DNA from: Planctomycetales bacterium | GTDB taxonomy: Bacteria; Planctomycetota; JAKEIC01 | Length of the DNA stretch: 36,857 bases | Assembly: GCA_022614695.1 (NCBI GenBank) | Contig: JAKEIC010000061.1 | Location: forward strand, 1-36,857 | Reading direction: 5' to 3' | Part shown: one piece after another, positions 7,761-17,400 of the stretch | How the letters are laid out: each line of letters begins with the position of its first letter | How positions within the stretch are numbered: the stretch's first letter is position 1 | The notes under the pieces: model-generated | Databases searched by the model: none | Seen by the model: only the letters and a program-made list of their open reading frames with translations | Told to the model about the DNA's origin: nothing | Position numbers and translations under genes: made by a program

Positions 7761-10700
7761 TCAGCGCTCCGCGAGCGCGTAGAGGTACCCGTCGTCGCAG
7801 CCGAAATAGACGACCCCGTTCGAGACGGCCGGCCGGGAGTTGATGGCGACCGGCCCGGGTCTCCTCGAGTCCCGGGGGACCTCGAACCGCCACTCCTCCT
7901 CCCCGGTGAAGGCGTTCAGGCAAACCAGGCCCCCGCGCTCGGTCCCCACGAAGAGGACGTTCTGCGAGAGGACGGGGCCGACCGTGACGGGCTCCCGCAC
8001 GTCGCGGCGCCACCGCTCCTCGAGCCGGCGGTCCTTCACCCGGAACGCCGCGACGAGCCCCTTGCGGGAGGCGGCGTAGAAGATCCCCTCCCGCGCCACG
8101 GGGCTCGGGGCGATCGCCTCGCCCAGGTCGGCCTCGTCGAGGAGCTTGAGCGTGGGCCCCCTCTCCCCCTCGGGGTCCGCGAAGTCCAGGAGGTAGACCT
8201 TGCCGTCCTTGCCTCCGACGACCAGGGCGTCCCCGTCCGCGGCCGGGCTCCCGGAGGTCTTCGCGCGCGCCGGCAGCTGCCCCCGCGCGACGACCTGCTC
8301 CCGGAGCCGGTGCCAGACCTGGACCCCGCCGGCCCGGTCCGCGACCACGATCAGGTTTCCGGCCGCCAGCGGGGAGGACTCGGACGGTCCGACCTCGACG
8401 CTCCGGAGGGGCCGCCCGCCGTCGCGCGAGCCTCGAGCGAGGAGGACAAGGACCCCCTGCGTTCCGCTGTATCCGGCGACGGCGATCGCGTCGCCGGCCA
8501 CCACCGGGCCGCCGTAGACGGTCCCGATCCGGCCGCTGCCCGCCGGGAACGACCAGAGGAGCTCGCCCCGCGCGATCACGCTCCCCCCGGCCGCCTCCGG
8601 GCGCATCGCGAGCGCGAGCAGGAGCCCGCTCCGCGTAGCCGCGTAGAGGGTCCCTCCGTCCTCGAGGACCGGGCCGATCACCGACGTGTCAATGTCCCCC
8701 TGGATGTCGTACTGCCAGCCCGGCCGCCACGTCGCGGGGTCGTCCGGGTTCACGTCCGCCAGCCGCACACCGAGCACCTCGCCCTTGCCGTTGCGGGAGC
8801 CGACGGCGAGCCAGCCGCCTTCCACGACCGGCCCGGACTCCACCGCGCCACCCGCGGGGATCCGGAAGAGCGGGCGCTTCTCGAGGGGGATCGAGAGGAC
8901 CCCCTCCCTCGCGTCGCTCGCGACGATGCGGAGCGCCCGGGGCTCGTAGCCGGTGCGCGAGATCTCGAAGTCGAGGGGGACCCCGTCCTTCTCCTCCTCG
9001 CGGGTGAGCCAGACGAGCACCGGGGTCTTGCCGAGGAGTTCGCCGCCGCGCCGCACTTCGGCCTCCGGGGGGCGCGTCTCGAGCCGGACGGGCCAGCGGG
9101 AGGCCGACTGGGCGTCGGTGCCGCGGAACTCCTCTCCCCGGAGCCGCTCGACGGCCTTGCGCGCGTCGGCGAGCTGGCCGGCCATGGCCTGCGCCTGCGC
9201 CTCCCTCCAGAGTGCGTCGGCCTCCCCGCGCTTGCGGGACCGGCGCTCGGTGCGCTCCTTGGCCTCGCGGAGGATTTCCTTGAGCTGCTCCGTCTCCCGC
9301 GGGGGGAGCCTCATGAGCTCCTCCCAGATCGACATCGCCTCGTCGTGGTGGCCGTCCGCCTCGAGCCGCAGCGCTTCTTCCCGCCGGACGTTGATCCGCG
9401 CGCGCGCCTCCCGGTCGCGCTCGGCGACGGCGCCCTGCAGCTCCGAAATCCTCGCCTTCGCCTCGGCGATCTTGGGCGCGACCTCGAGCAGCGTGAAGAG
9501 GCTCCAGGGGTGGCGCCGCTCGATCCCCTCGAGGGCCGCGAGCGCCTCCTTGGCGCGCCCCAGGGCGTTCTGGGGGTCCTTCGCCTCGGCGGCCACGCGC
9601 TCCGCCACGAGCGCCGCCTCCCACGGGATGGCCGCGTCCGAGCGCGCCCGCACCTCGAGGGAGATCGCCCCGGCCGCGGCGCCGAGGAGGGCGAGCAGGA
9701 GGAAGACGATCCCGAGCTTGCGGCGCCAGCGCACGGACGAGCGCCGCGCGGCCGCGACGGCGCCCCCGACCCCGAGCGACCGGAGCCGGCGCTGCACGTC
9801 GGCCCGGTTCGGCGCGAGCCGCAGCACCTTCCCGTAGATCTCCTCGAGGGCCTTCTGGTCCTTGCGCTTGGCGAGCACCTTGGCCATCTCGACGTATTCC
9901 TCGAGCGCCGCGTCCATGTCCTCGAGGTCGAGGTGCACGTTCACGAGCTTCTTCCGCACTTCGAGGTCCTCGGGGACGATGTGGAGCAGGAGCGCGTACA
10001 TGTTGCGGAGCTTCTCGCGGTCCCCTGCATCCGAGTACCGGGAGGCGAGCGCCTCCGCCTGGCCCATCGCCTCCTCGGGCCGCCGCAGCTCCACCGTGAG
10101 CCGGAGCATGCGCTCGGCCGCGTCGAGGTCGTCGGGGGCGAGCTCGAGGCCCTGGCGGGTGGCGTCGAGGGCCTCCTCGAGTTGGCCCTCCTTCTGGAGG
10201 CTCTTCGCGGCGAGGCTCCAGTGCAGCGCCGCCTTGGCCTTCTCCCCGGCTTCCTCGTAGGCGGCGGCGAGCTTGCGCCTGAGCTCGTGGTCGTCCGGGG
10301 CCGCGAGGAGCCGCGACTCCATCTTGCTCACGGCCCCCTTGCCGTCGGCTCGCGGCGCCCCGGCCGGTCCCGCGCGGCCGCTGCCATCCGAGGCCCGGAT
10401 CCGCCCCGCCAGCGCGAGCGCCGCGAGCGCGCGGAACGCGTCGAACCGGGAGATCTGCGCGGCCTCGGCGATCTCCCCCGCGGTGCGACGCCCGTCCACC
10501 AGCCCGGCCACGGCCCGGACCGCGGCGGTCGCGTCCCGGTCGGCGATCTCCCTCGGGGCGCCGGGGGACGGGGCGAAGACGGCCCGCTCCGTCGGGATCA
10601 CCCGCCGCAGCTCCCGGAGCTCGGCGGCCCGGTTCCCGGCCTCGGAGACGAGCCGATGGACGTCGAACGTGAGGCGGGTCGCGCGCTGGTCGGGGTCGAA

Positions 10701-11111
10701 GAGCTCCGCGGGCGGCGCCCCCTCCGTGAACTCGTACGTCGCCTCCTCCCAGGTGAAGAGGTCGTAGATCTCCTCCTCGATCTGCCCCTTCACCGCCTCG
10801 TCAATGTCCTCCTCGGTGACGAGCCCCCAGTCGGTCAGGATCTTCCCGATCATCTCCCCGGTCTCCTCCTGCCGCTGGAGGATCGCCTTGAGCTGGTCGG
10901 CCGAGATCTTCCCCTGCTGGACGAGGATGTCGCCGAGGCGCATCCGCCGTTGCTTCCCCGAGGAAAGGAGCCTCACCCCGGCGCGCGCGAAGTAGATGTA
11001 CTTGCGGTTCTCGCCCTGCGAGACGATCAGGGTCCCGATCGCCTTGTTCTTGGCGAGCTTCTGGAAGACGTCGTGGAGGCTCTCGGGAGAGAGGGCGCCC
11101 TTGGCTTCCAC
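7761..11111 (-). CDS. DUF4388-TPR-TM-PEGA-PQQ propeller protein B
   Basis: A predicted single-pass membrane protein of 1116 residues. Order: DUF4388 (PATAN) domain at 1-150 with the IEEEIYDLFTW segment; a winged-helix-like stretch at 195-240; TPR-like helices at 265-440; a basic stop-transfer stretch (RRKLG) and one membrane span at 466-486; a coiled-coil/TPR region at 500-660; a PEGA domain at 675-745 (ETRPPEAEV, SRTGYEP); and a PQQ-type beta-propeller at 748-1116. By the positive-inside rule the DUF4388 and TPR parts are cytoplasmic, and PEGA plus propeller are outside. It is a paralog of protein A (14405-17839) with identical architecture. The GTG start has TACAAT 8 bases upstream and no Shine-Dalgarno site, so it may have its own promoter despite lying in the cluster. 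Function is inferred only. Confidence 0.87.
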   Translation of the reverse strand: MEAKGALSPESLHDVFQKLAKNKAIGTLIVSQGENRKYIYFARAGVRLLSSGKQRRMRLGDILVQQGKISADQLKAILQRQEETGEMIGKILTDWGLVTEEDIDEAVKGQIEEEIYDLFTWEEATYEFTEGAPPAELFDPDQRATRLTFDVHRLVSEAGNRAAELRELRRVIPTERAVFAPSPGAPREIADRDATAAVRAVAGLVDGRRTAGEIAEAAQISRFDAFRALAALALAGRIRASDGSGRAGPAGAPRADGKGAVSKMESRLLAAPDDHELRRKLAAAYEEAGEKAKAALHWSLAAKSLQKEGQLEEALDATRQGLELAPDDLDAAERMLRLTVELRRPEEAMGQAEALASRYSDAGDREKLRNMYALLLHIVPEDLEVRKKLVNVHLDLEDMDAALEEYVEMAKVLAKRKDQKALEEIYGKVLRLAPNRADVQRRLRSLGVGGAVAAARRSSVRWRRKLGIVFLLLALLGAAAGAISLEVRARSDAAIPWEAALVAERVAAEAKDPQNALGRAKEALAALEGIERRHPWSLFTLLEVAPKIAEAKARISELQGAVAERDREARARINVRREEALRLEADGHHDEAMSIWEELMRLPPRETEQLKEILREAKERTERRSRKRGEADALWREAQAQAMAGQLADARKAVERLRGEEFRGTDAQSASRWPVRLETRPPEAEVRRGGELLGKTPVLVWLTREEEKDGVPLDFEISRTGYEPRALRIVASDAREGVLSIPLEKRPLFRIPAGGAVESGPVVEGGWLAVGSRNGKGEVLGVRLADVNPDDPATWRPGWQYDIQGDIDTSVIGPVLEDGGTLYAATRSGLLLALAMRPEAAGGSVIARGELLWSFPAGSGRIGTVYGGPVVAGDAIAVAGYSGTQGVLVLLARGSRDGGRPLRSVEVGPSESSPLAAGNLIVVADRAGGVQVWHRLREQVVARGQLPARAKTSGSPAADGDALVVGGKDGKVYLLDFADPEGERGPTLKLLDEADLGEAIAPSPVAREGIFYAASRKGLVAAFRVKDRRLEERWRRDVREPVTVGPVLSQNVLFVGTERGGLVCLNAFTGEEEWRFEVPRDSRRPGPVAINSRPAVSNGVVYFGCDDGYLYALAER

Positions 11112-11119
11112 GACGACTC

Positions 11120-11125
11120 ATTGTA
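11120..11125 (-). promoter_or_regulatory. -10-like hexamer before protein B
   Basis: TACAAT ends 8 bases before the GTG at 11111, in the 52-base gap after the Roadblock gene. No convincing -35 is seen. The spacing equals that of the other suspected leaderless promoters. Confidence 0.35.
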
Positions 11126-11163
11126 ATCGCTGGGCGGTCCGGGAGAGACCGGCCGCCGGGCGA

Positions 11164-11679
11164 TTACTTCCCGAACAGCTCGTCGAGACGGGTCTTGGCG
11201 GCGCCGCCGAACTCCTGGGAGATCCCCTCCTCGGGGGGCGCGCCCGAGGCGCCGCGGACCTTGATCTTCTCGAAGAGTACGGCCAGCTTCTTGCTCACCT
11301 CGTCGGCGTAGAGGCGGACCACGCCGAGCGTGGTGCTCTCGTCGAAGATGACGGTGAGGAGCGTGCGGTCCCCGACGAGGGTGAGCTGGATGCTCTCCTT
11401 CTGCCCCTGGTGGAAGAGGACCGTGAACTGCTCCTCGCCGAGGATGCGGGCCATCTCCTTGGTCGCGGCGAAGGAACCGGCGACGAGGGCGGAGATGGTG
11501 TCCAGGTCGAAGTCCCCCGACTCGCCGCGCTTGTCCACCATGTGGCCTTCCTTGTCCACCAGGATGGCGCACTTGGCCCCGGCGAGCTTCAAGAACTCGG
11601 TCAGGTGGCGCCCGATCTTCTCCATGTCGTCGCGGTAGAAGACGAGGCGCTGCTCGCGGAGTTTCTGTTCGTCGCGCAT
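11164..11679 (-). CDS. Roadblock/LC7-type protein (third of the cluster)
   Basis: A 171-residue protein with start ATG 11679, chosen because AAGGAG lies five bases upstream; the longer frame is low-complexity Ser/Arg shadow. Residues ~20-130 fit a Roadblock/LC7 fold: alternating helix and strand with AKCAILVDKEGHMVDKRG and an FDLDTISALVAGSFAAT helix, as in MglB-like regulators. A C-terminal extension of ~40 residues is Gly/Ala-rich. Known MglB proteins dimerise and act as GTPase-activating proteins for MglA. Here the gene directly follows the MglA-like GTPase on the same strand (31-base gap), so it is a likely partner or regulator of it. Confidence 0.8.
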   Translation of the reverse strand: MRDEQKLREQRLVFYRDDMEKIGRHLTEFLKLAGAKCAILVDKEGHMVDKRGESGDFDLDTISALVAGSFAATKEMARILGEEQFTVLFHQGQKESIQLTLVGDRTLLTVIFDESTTLGVVRLYADEVSKKLAVLFEKIKVRGASGAPPEEGISQEFGGAAKTRLDELFGK

Positions 11680-11710
11680 GGCGGCTCCTTCTCGGGTTTC
11701 CCGGGAGGCC

Positions 11711-12784
11711 CTAGGTTCCCCCGCCGCTCCCGCCTTGCAGGAGCGCGAAGGCGAGCGTCGCGGCGGCCGCGAGGACGATGATGATGATGACAACGACCAT
11801 CCCCCCGGACTTCTTCTGGGGCTGCGGCTTCCTCGGCGGCGGGGGCGCGGCGGCGGGCCTCAGGCCCGACGGCTTCGCCGTCGCGGCCGGCGCCCTCGCC
11901 GCGGGCGCGGGGGCCGGCCTCGGCGACGGCTTCGGCGGCGGCGCCGCCGGCTTCGGCGCGGGGGTCGGGGCTCGGGGGGCCGCGGGAGCGGCCCCCGACG
12001 GCCTCGCGGGCGCGGGAGCCGGCTTCGGGGCCGGCCCTGCGGCGGGCTTCGGAGAGGGGGCGGTCGGGGAGGGGGCCCCCCTCGGAGGCGTGGCCGTGGC
12101 GGTTCCCGTGCCCGCCCGGGCCGGGGCGGGGGCGGCCGTCCCCGCCGCCGAGGCGGCGGCGGGCTTCGCAGGGGCCTTCCCCTTGTCGGCCGCGACGCCG
12201 TACTCCTTGTTCAGGTTGTCGAGCACCATCTGCGCGAGCGCCTTGAGTGTCGGGAAGACCCCCTGACCCTTGACGGCCACCGCCTCGACCGTCGGGACGC
12301 CCCACTTGTTGAGGGTCTTCTCCAGCTCCTCGACGGAGAGCACGTCGGGCATGTCCCGCTTGTTGTACTGGATCACGAGCGGGATGTCCTTGATGTCCAC
12401 GCCGTACTCGCGCAGGTTCTCCTCGAGGTTGCCGAGGCTCTCGAGGTTCTCGTCCATCTTCTTGCGCTGGGAATCCGCGACGAAGATCACGCCGTCGGCG
12501 CCCTGCAGCACGAGCTTGCGGGTCGAGTTGTAGTAGACCTGGCCCGGGACCGTGTAGAGCTGGAACTTCGTGTTCATCCCGGCCACCTGCCCCAGGTCGA
12601 GGGGGAGGAAGTCGAAGAAGAGCGTCCGGTCGCCCTCGGTCGCGATGGAGGTGAGCTCCCCCTTGTGGTCGTCGGGGGCGTTCTCGTAGACCTTCTCCAG
12701 GTTGGTCGTCTTCCCGCTCATGCCGGGGCCGTAGAAGACGATCTTGCAGTTGACCTCCTTGCGCGCGAAGTTGATCTGGACCAT
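11711..12784 (-). CDS. MglA-like small GTPase with C-terminal membrane anchor
   Basis: Residues 1-195 are a full MglA-type Ras-like GTPase: P-loop FYGPGMSGKTTNLE (17-30), TEGDRTLFFDFLPL (49-62), switch II TVPGQVYYNSTRK (78-90), GVIFVADSQ (98-106) and the base-specificity motif NKRD (141-144). It closely resembles the cytosolic ~195-residue MglA that sets cell polarity in Myxococcus. Unlike that protein it continues with ~130 residues of Ala/Pro/Lys linker (197-325), then a hydrophobic segment (MVVVIIIIVLAAAATLAFAL, 329-348) and a short Gly tail, so it should be tail-anchored in the inner membrane. AAGGAG sits five bases before the ATG. Neighbours on both sides are Roadblock proteins. Confidence 0.92.
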   Translation of the reverse strand: MVQINFARKEVNCKIVFYGPGMSGKTTNLEKVYENAPDDHKGELTSIATEGDRTLFFDFLPLDLGQVAGMNTKFQLYTVPGQVYYNSTRKLVLQGADGVIFVADSQRKKMDENLESLGNLEENLREYGVDIKDIPLVIQYNKRDMPDVLSVEELEKTLNKWGVPTVEAVAVKGQGVFPTLKALAQMVLDNLNKEYGVAADKGKAPAKPAAASAAGTAAPAPARAGTGTATATPPRGAPSPTAPSPKPAAGPAPKPAPAPARPSGAAPAAPRAPTPAPKPAAPPPKPSPRPAPAPAARAPAATAKPSGLRPAAAPPPPRKPQPQKKSGGMVVVIIIIVLAAAATLAFALLQGGSGGGT

Positions 12785-12832
12785 CGTCTCTCCTTGCCAG
12801 TCCCTCCCGGGACCCTCGGATCTCGCCGCGGT

Positions 12833-13201
12833 CTACCCCCCGATCTTGATCTCGCCCTTCGCCTTGACCTTGCGGGCCGCGGCGTCTATGTCGAGGAGGG
12901 TCGCCTCGAGGTTGATGTTCTTCTCCGTGAGGACGACGACGAAGGCGGGGCCCACGTCCACGAAGACCATCTTCCCGTGGACCGCCGTCAGGACGTAGCG
13001 GGCGAACTTCCCCTGCCCGAGCGCCTCGAGCGCGTTCTGGGTGCCGCGGATGACGGACGACGCCATCGCGGCCACGCGTTCCTCCTCGAGGTCGTGGCCG
13101 AGCCGGGAGGCGATCACGATCCCGTCCCCCGTCACCACCATGCTCCCGCGGACCCCCACCACGTCCTTGAGCTTGTCGAGGATGGGGTCGAACTGCGTCA
13201 T
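12833..13201 (-). CDS. Roadblock/LC7 (MglB-type) protein
   Basis: A 122-residue single-domain Roadblock/LC7 protein: helix MTQFDPILDKLKDVVGVRGS, strand MVVTGDGIVIAS, helix VAAMASSVIRGTQNALEALG, strands YVLTAVHGKMVFVDVG and AFVVVLTEKNINL. The size and pattern fit MglB and similar GTPase co-regulators. The ATG overlaps the stop of the TPR-Roadblock gene as ATGA (13198-13201), so the two are translationally coupled and probably made in fixed ratio. The MglA-like GTPase follows after 48 bases. GAP activity is an inference from the family. Confidence 0.85.
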   Translation of the reverse strand: MTQFDPILDKLKDVVGVRGSMVVTGDGIVIASRLGHDLEEERVAAMASSVIRGTQNALEALGQGKFARYVLTAVHGKMVFVDVGPAFVVVLTEKNINLEATLLDIDAAARKVKAKGEIKIGG

Positions 13202-14340
13202 GCCGTCGCCGCCGAGACCCCCGAGAGGGCCTGCTTCACGGCCTGCTCCAGCAGCTCGGGCCGGGTCTTCGCCTCCGCCATCACGCCCAGGATGATGCCG
13301 TCCCCGTAGGAGAGGAGCAGCTGCCCGAAGCCCCCCCTCACCTCGGCCCGCAGGAACGCCCCCACGTCCATCCGGAGCGCGGCGTTATGGGCCACGGCGT
13401 AGACCTTCTGGATCGTCGCGTCGAAGCTCTCGCGGTTCACGTGGAAGGGGACCTTGTCGGCGAGCGCCTTGCCGTCCCGGTCCACGGCGAGGGCCCCGAG
13501 GAACCCGGGCAGCTTGTCGAAACGCTCGAGCCGGCGTTTCACCGTGTCCTCGCGGGCCGCGGGCGCCGCGGGCCCCGGGCCCTCCGCCGGGGCGATCAGC
13601 TTGCCGCCCTCCTCCTCGACCTCGCGGATGTCGTTCGCGAATCTCTTCTTGTTCTCGACGTCCCGGAAGAGCCACTCGACCTCGTCCTCGGCGTCCGGGT
13701 TCACCAGCTCGCGGCACTCCTCCATGAGATTGCGGACCCGGTCGTCGGTGGGCGCGAAGGACGTGATCTTCTCGAGCCTCTCGATCGCGAGGGTGAAGGC
13801 GCCGATCCGGACGTAGATCTCGGCGAGCATCAGGAGGGCCTTGTAGTTGTGCGGGTTGATCTCGAGGGCGTGCTCCAGGTTCGTCATCGCCCTCTCGCCG
13901 TCGCTGGCGAGGAGGTCCTCCCGGAACCGCTTCTCGCGGATCTCGCCGATGATCATGTAGGAGTTCTCGGAGAGCGGGAACCGGTCCTCGAGCTCCCGGC
14001 ACACGTCCACGGCCTTGTGCGTCTCGCCCATGTCCTTGTAGATGATGGCGAGCTGGCCGTAGGCGACGGGGTTGGGGTTCTTGCGGATCACCTCGTTCAG
14101 CTCCCGGATCTTCGCCTGGAGCTGGGCTTTCCGGATGTACTTGAAGGTGGCCTGGACCTTGTCGGAGAGTGGGAACTGCTTGAGCGCGTGTTCCGCAACC
14201 TCCAGCGCGCGTTCCAGGTCCCCGACCTGGAAACACCGCTCCGCGAGCGCCGAGAAGGTCTGCGGGGAGGGGCTCTCCTCCGCCGCCTTCTCGAGCCGCT
14301 GCAGCTCTTTCTTCTTCTTGAGGTTGTCGAGTAGGCCCAT
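13198..14340 (-). CDS. TPR protein with C-terminal Roadblock-like domain
   Basis: A 380-residue protein with start ATG 14340 (MGLLDNLKKKKELQ); sequence upstream of it in the same frame is not protein-like. Residues ~15-240 are TPR repeats (for example TFSALAERCFQVGDLERALE, and HNYKALLMLAEIYVRIGAF). A Pro/Ala hinge near 255 leads to a Roadblock/LC7-like domain (~275-370) with FLGALAVDRDGKALADK and a GQLLLSYGDGIILGVMAE strand pair. It probably tethers a Roadblock surface to TPR ligands, perhaps the TPR parts of the large membrane proteins. It is coupled by ATGA to the downstream MglB-type gene, and a promoter candidate lies just upstream. Confidence 0.83.
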   Translation of the reverse strand: MGLLDNLKKKKELQRLEKAAEESPSPQTFSALAERCFQVGDLERALEVAEHALKQFPLSDKVQATFKYIRKAQLQAKIRELNEVIRKNPNPVAYGQLAIIYKDMGETHKAVDVCRELEDRFPLSENSYMIIGEIREKRFREDLLASDGERAMTNLEHALEINPHNYKALLMLAEIYVRIGAFTLAIERLEKITSFAPTDDRVRNLMEECRELVNPDAEDEVEWLFRDVENKKRFANDIREVEEEGGKLIAPAEGPGPAAPAAREDTVKRRLERFDKLPGFLGALAVDRDGKALADKVPFHVNRESFDATIQKVYAVAHNAALRMDVGAFLRAEVRGGFGQLLLSYGDGIILGVMAEAKTRPELLEQAVKQALSGVSAATA

Positions 14341-14369
14341 TCGGATCGCCCGTTCAGCCGGTGTCGTCG

Positions 14370-14398
14370 AGTCTACCCGGGGCGCTGGAGGGGAGCAA
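14370..14398 (-). promoter_or_regulatory. Putative promoter of the TPR-Roadblock/MglA sub-operon
   Basis: TTGCTC (14393-14398), a 17-base spacer and TAGACT (14370-14375). It lies in the 64-base gap after protein A and uses the same -35 hexamer and spacing as the trpA candidate. Confidence 0.4.
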
Positions 14399-14404
14399 GG
14401 GCCC

Positions 14405-17400
14405 TCATTCCCGCACCACGTAGACCCGGCTGACCTTGCGTTCATCGCGGGTGACGATGAACACGTGCCCTGAGGGGGCCACGGAGAGGGCCGTCCAGAC
14501 CTGCTCCTTCGCCGGGAGCTCGATCTCGGCCCGGAGCGCCCCCGTCTCGAGGTCGTAGACGTGGAGCCGGTTTCCGGCCGCCGCGTAGAGGCTGCGGCCG
14601 TGGATGGCCGCTCCCCGGAGCCCCACTCCAACTTCGATCCCGGGGCGCCGCGTGGACCAGAGGATGTTCCAGTCCTCGAGGTTCCACCCGATCAGCAGCC
14701 CCTTGTCCGAGCCTCGCGGGACGGCCACGAACAGCATGGGAGGGGACCGATCGAGGGAGAGGACCGGCGGCTCCGCGGGTTCCCCGGGGAGGGAGGCCGC
14801 GGGACGTTGCGCCCGGAATTGCGCCCCCTTCCCCGAGCCGGCCGGGGGATCCACGAGGAGGAGCCGCGACGAGGCCCCCTCCGCCGTGATCACGAGGAGC
14901 CCCCCGTCGTAGGCGAGCGGGGCCATCCGGAGAGGGGCCCCGATCCGGAAGACGAACGGCTCGGGCTTCGCGCCGGCCCGGAGGCCCTCGGCGGCGGAGA
15001 GCCCGCGCAGTTCCCCCGACTTCGTCACACCCACGACCACCCAGTCCCCGCAGAGGACCGGCGGCGTCAACTCCGCGCCGTCCGCGATCGTCTCGACCCA
15101 GGCGGCCTGTCCGTCCTCCAGGCGGATCGCGTGGAGCCGCCCGGCCGTGGTGGAAACGAACGCGAGACGACGCCCGCGGTCCACGCAGGGGGAGCCCACG
15201 GGCCTCGCGGAGCCCCCGCCCCGCGCGTCGTAGCGGGCGGGCCAGAGGGGCCGGCCCTCGCGGATGTTCCGCGCGCTCACCAGCCCGTCGCGGCTGGACA
15301 CGACCAGGACGTCCCCCGCGATGGCCGGGGGGCCGGTGGGGTTGTCGGCAAGGCCGCCCGCCCCGAGGCGGGTCGCCTCACCCAGGGGCTGGACCCCACG
15401 GTCGGTCGTCTCGAGCGGCTGGACCCGGCACTCCTCGGTAAGCGCGAGGGGGCCCTGGTCCGTGACGGCGATCGGGTGCTCGAGCGAGTTCGGCGCCGCG
15501 GTCGCCCAGAAGAGCGGGTAGAGCCGGAGGCGGAGCTTGAGGGTGACCCTCGCCTCGGCCTCCCGGTCCACCTTGACCGTCCTCTCCGCGGGCTCGTAGC
15601 CCAGGCGCTCGGCGCGGATCGCCAGCAGGTCGCCGAATCCCCGCCGGAGGAGGTGCGGGGTCGCGGCGGGCTTCCCGTCCTCCCCGAGCGCGGGGCGGCC
15701 GTCCAAGGTGAGCTGGGCCCCCTGCGGCTCGGTCTCGACCAGCACGGGAAACCGGACCGTCCGGCGGAGGGAGGGCGCGCGATCCTGGAACGGGGCGTCG
15801 TTCCAGAGACGCTTGAGTGCCCCCCAAGCCTCGACGAGCCGGCCCTCCTTGACGGCGCTCTCGCCCCGCTCGAGGTCGGCCCGGCGGTCCTGGAGGTAGT
15901 TCCGGATCTCGAGCAACGCCGCCGCGATCGCCTTTGCGACCTCCGCGGCCGCGGGGTTCCCCTCGCATCCCGCGCGCGCCTCCTCGAGGGCCCGCTCGTG
16001 GGCGCCGTCGTCCCAGGGGAACCGCTCCATCCGCCCCCGGATCTCGTCGAGCTGGTCCCGCGCCCCCTTCGCGAGGCGCGCGCACTGCGCCTGCCAGGCG
16101 GACTTCCGCTCCTCGCGCGTCTTGTCGAGGGTCTCCGCCCGGGCCCGCCAGCCTCCGGCGTGCGTGGTGAGCGAGTAGCGGTCGGCGAGCGCCCGATAGG
16201 CCGCGGCCGCCTCGCGGAAGGCCGCCTCGATCTGGGGGTAGGGGGCGCTCTCGGGAAAGCCCTCGGCCGTCCGGGCGAGCTCCGTCGCCTTGGCGAGGTC
16301 GGCCGCCGAGTCCCCCGGCACCTTCACGAAGTTCCAGAAGCCGAAGGCCCCCCCCACGACGAGCACCGCGAGGACGAGCGTCCCGGCGAGGAGACGTCCG
16401 GGCCGGCGCGGGGGCGGCGGCGGGGCCGCGGCCGCGACCTGCTGCTTCTGGAGGAGCCCGAGCTTCTTCCGGATGTCCTCGCGGGCGGGGTTGACCTTCA
16501 GGACCTTCTCGTAGACCTCGCCCAGCTCGTCGAACTTGCGGTTCGCGACGAGGAGGGCGGCCATGCGCTCGAGCTCCTCGACCGCCTCGGCCTTCTCGTT
16601 CGCCTCGAGGTGGATGTTCACGAGAGTCTTGCGCAGCTCGAGGTTGCTCGGCGTCAGGTCCACGAGCTTCTTGAGCACGTCCTTCGCCTTGTCCACCTGG
16701 CCCGCGTAGGAGAAGGCCATCGCCAGGGCCTTCCCGTTCTTGAACAGCGAGTACTCGATGGACCGGATGACGTCGCTCCGGTCCGGGTCGAGGTGCTCGC
16801 GGTTCTCGAGGTAGACCGAGATCAGCTTCTCCTTGTTCTCGAGGTCGAGGGGGTTGAGGTCTATCACCTTCTGCCAGAAGTTGATGGCCCCCTCGACGTC
16901 GTGCGCCTCGGCGCGGAGGTCCGCCAGGGCCTTGAACTGCTCGCTCGCCTCCTTCTTCTTGCCGAGGGCGACGAGGGAGTCGGCCATGCGCTGCCGGACC
17001 TCGGCCATGTCCGAGGTCTTCCGGAGCTTCCCCGCCAGCGCGCGCTCGAAGAACTTGAGCGCCGCGGGATGGTCGCCGGCTTCGCGCCGGGCGTCCCCCC
17101 GCTCGAGGAGGTGCTCGATCGGGGCGCGCTTCACCCGCCCCTCCTCGACGAGCCGCGCCAGGAACTTGCAGACCTCGAACTTCGGCACGTGGGTGGTGTC
17201 AATCACCTCGTCCACGTTGCGCTCCCCGTCGAGCGCCTCGAGGACGAGCCGTTCCTGGGGGCTCCACTCCCCCTCGAGCGAGCGGGGCGAGTCGAGGACG
17301 AAGATCTCCTTCGTCGAGGCGATCTGCTGCTCGATCGCATCCCATTCGTCTATCCGGCGCGCCGCCTCCATGATCAGAGAGTTCACGTTGAAGGTGAGGC

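Noticed and set aside
7389..11126. 1245-residue plus-strand open frame opposite protein B
   Set aside because: A high-GC mirror of the minus-strand DUF4388-propeller gene; its translation is Arg/Pro/Gly/Leu-biased with no domain, while the minus frame has clear domains.
11760..12180. Tandem repeat DNA in the GTPase linker
   Set aside because: The Ala/Pro/Lys codons make a repetitive GC-rich stretch, but no exact repeat unit was found; it is explained by low-complexity linker coding.
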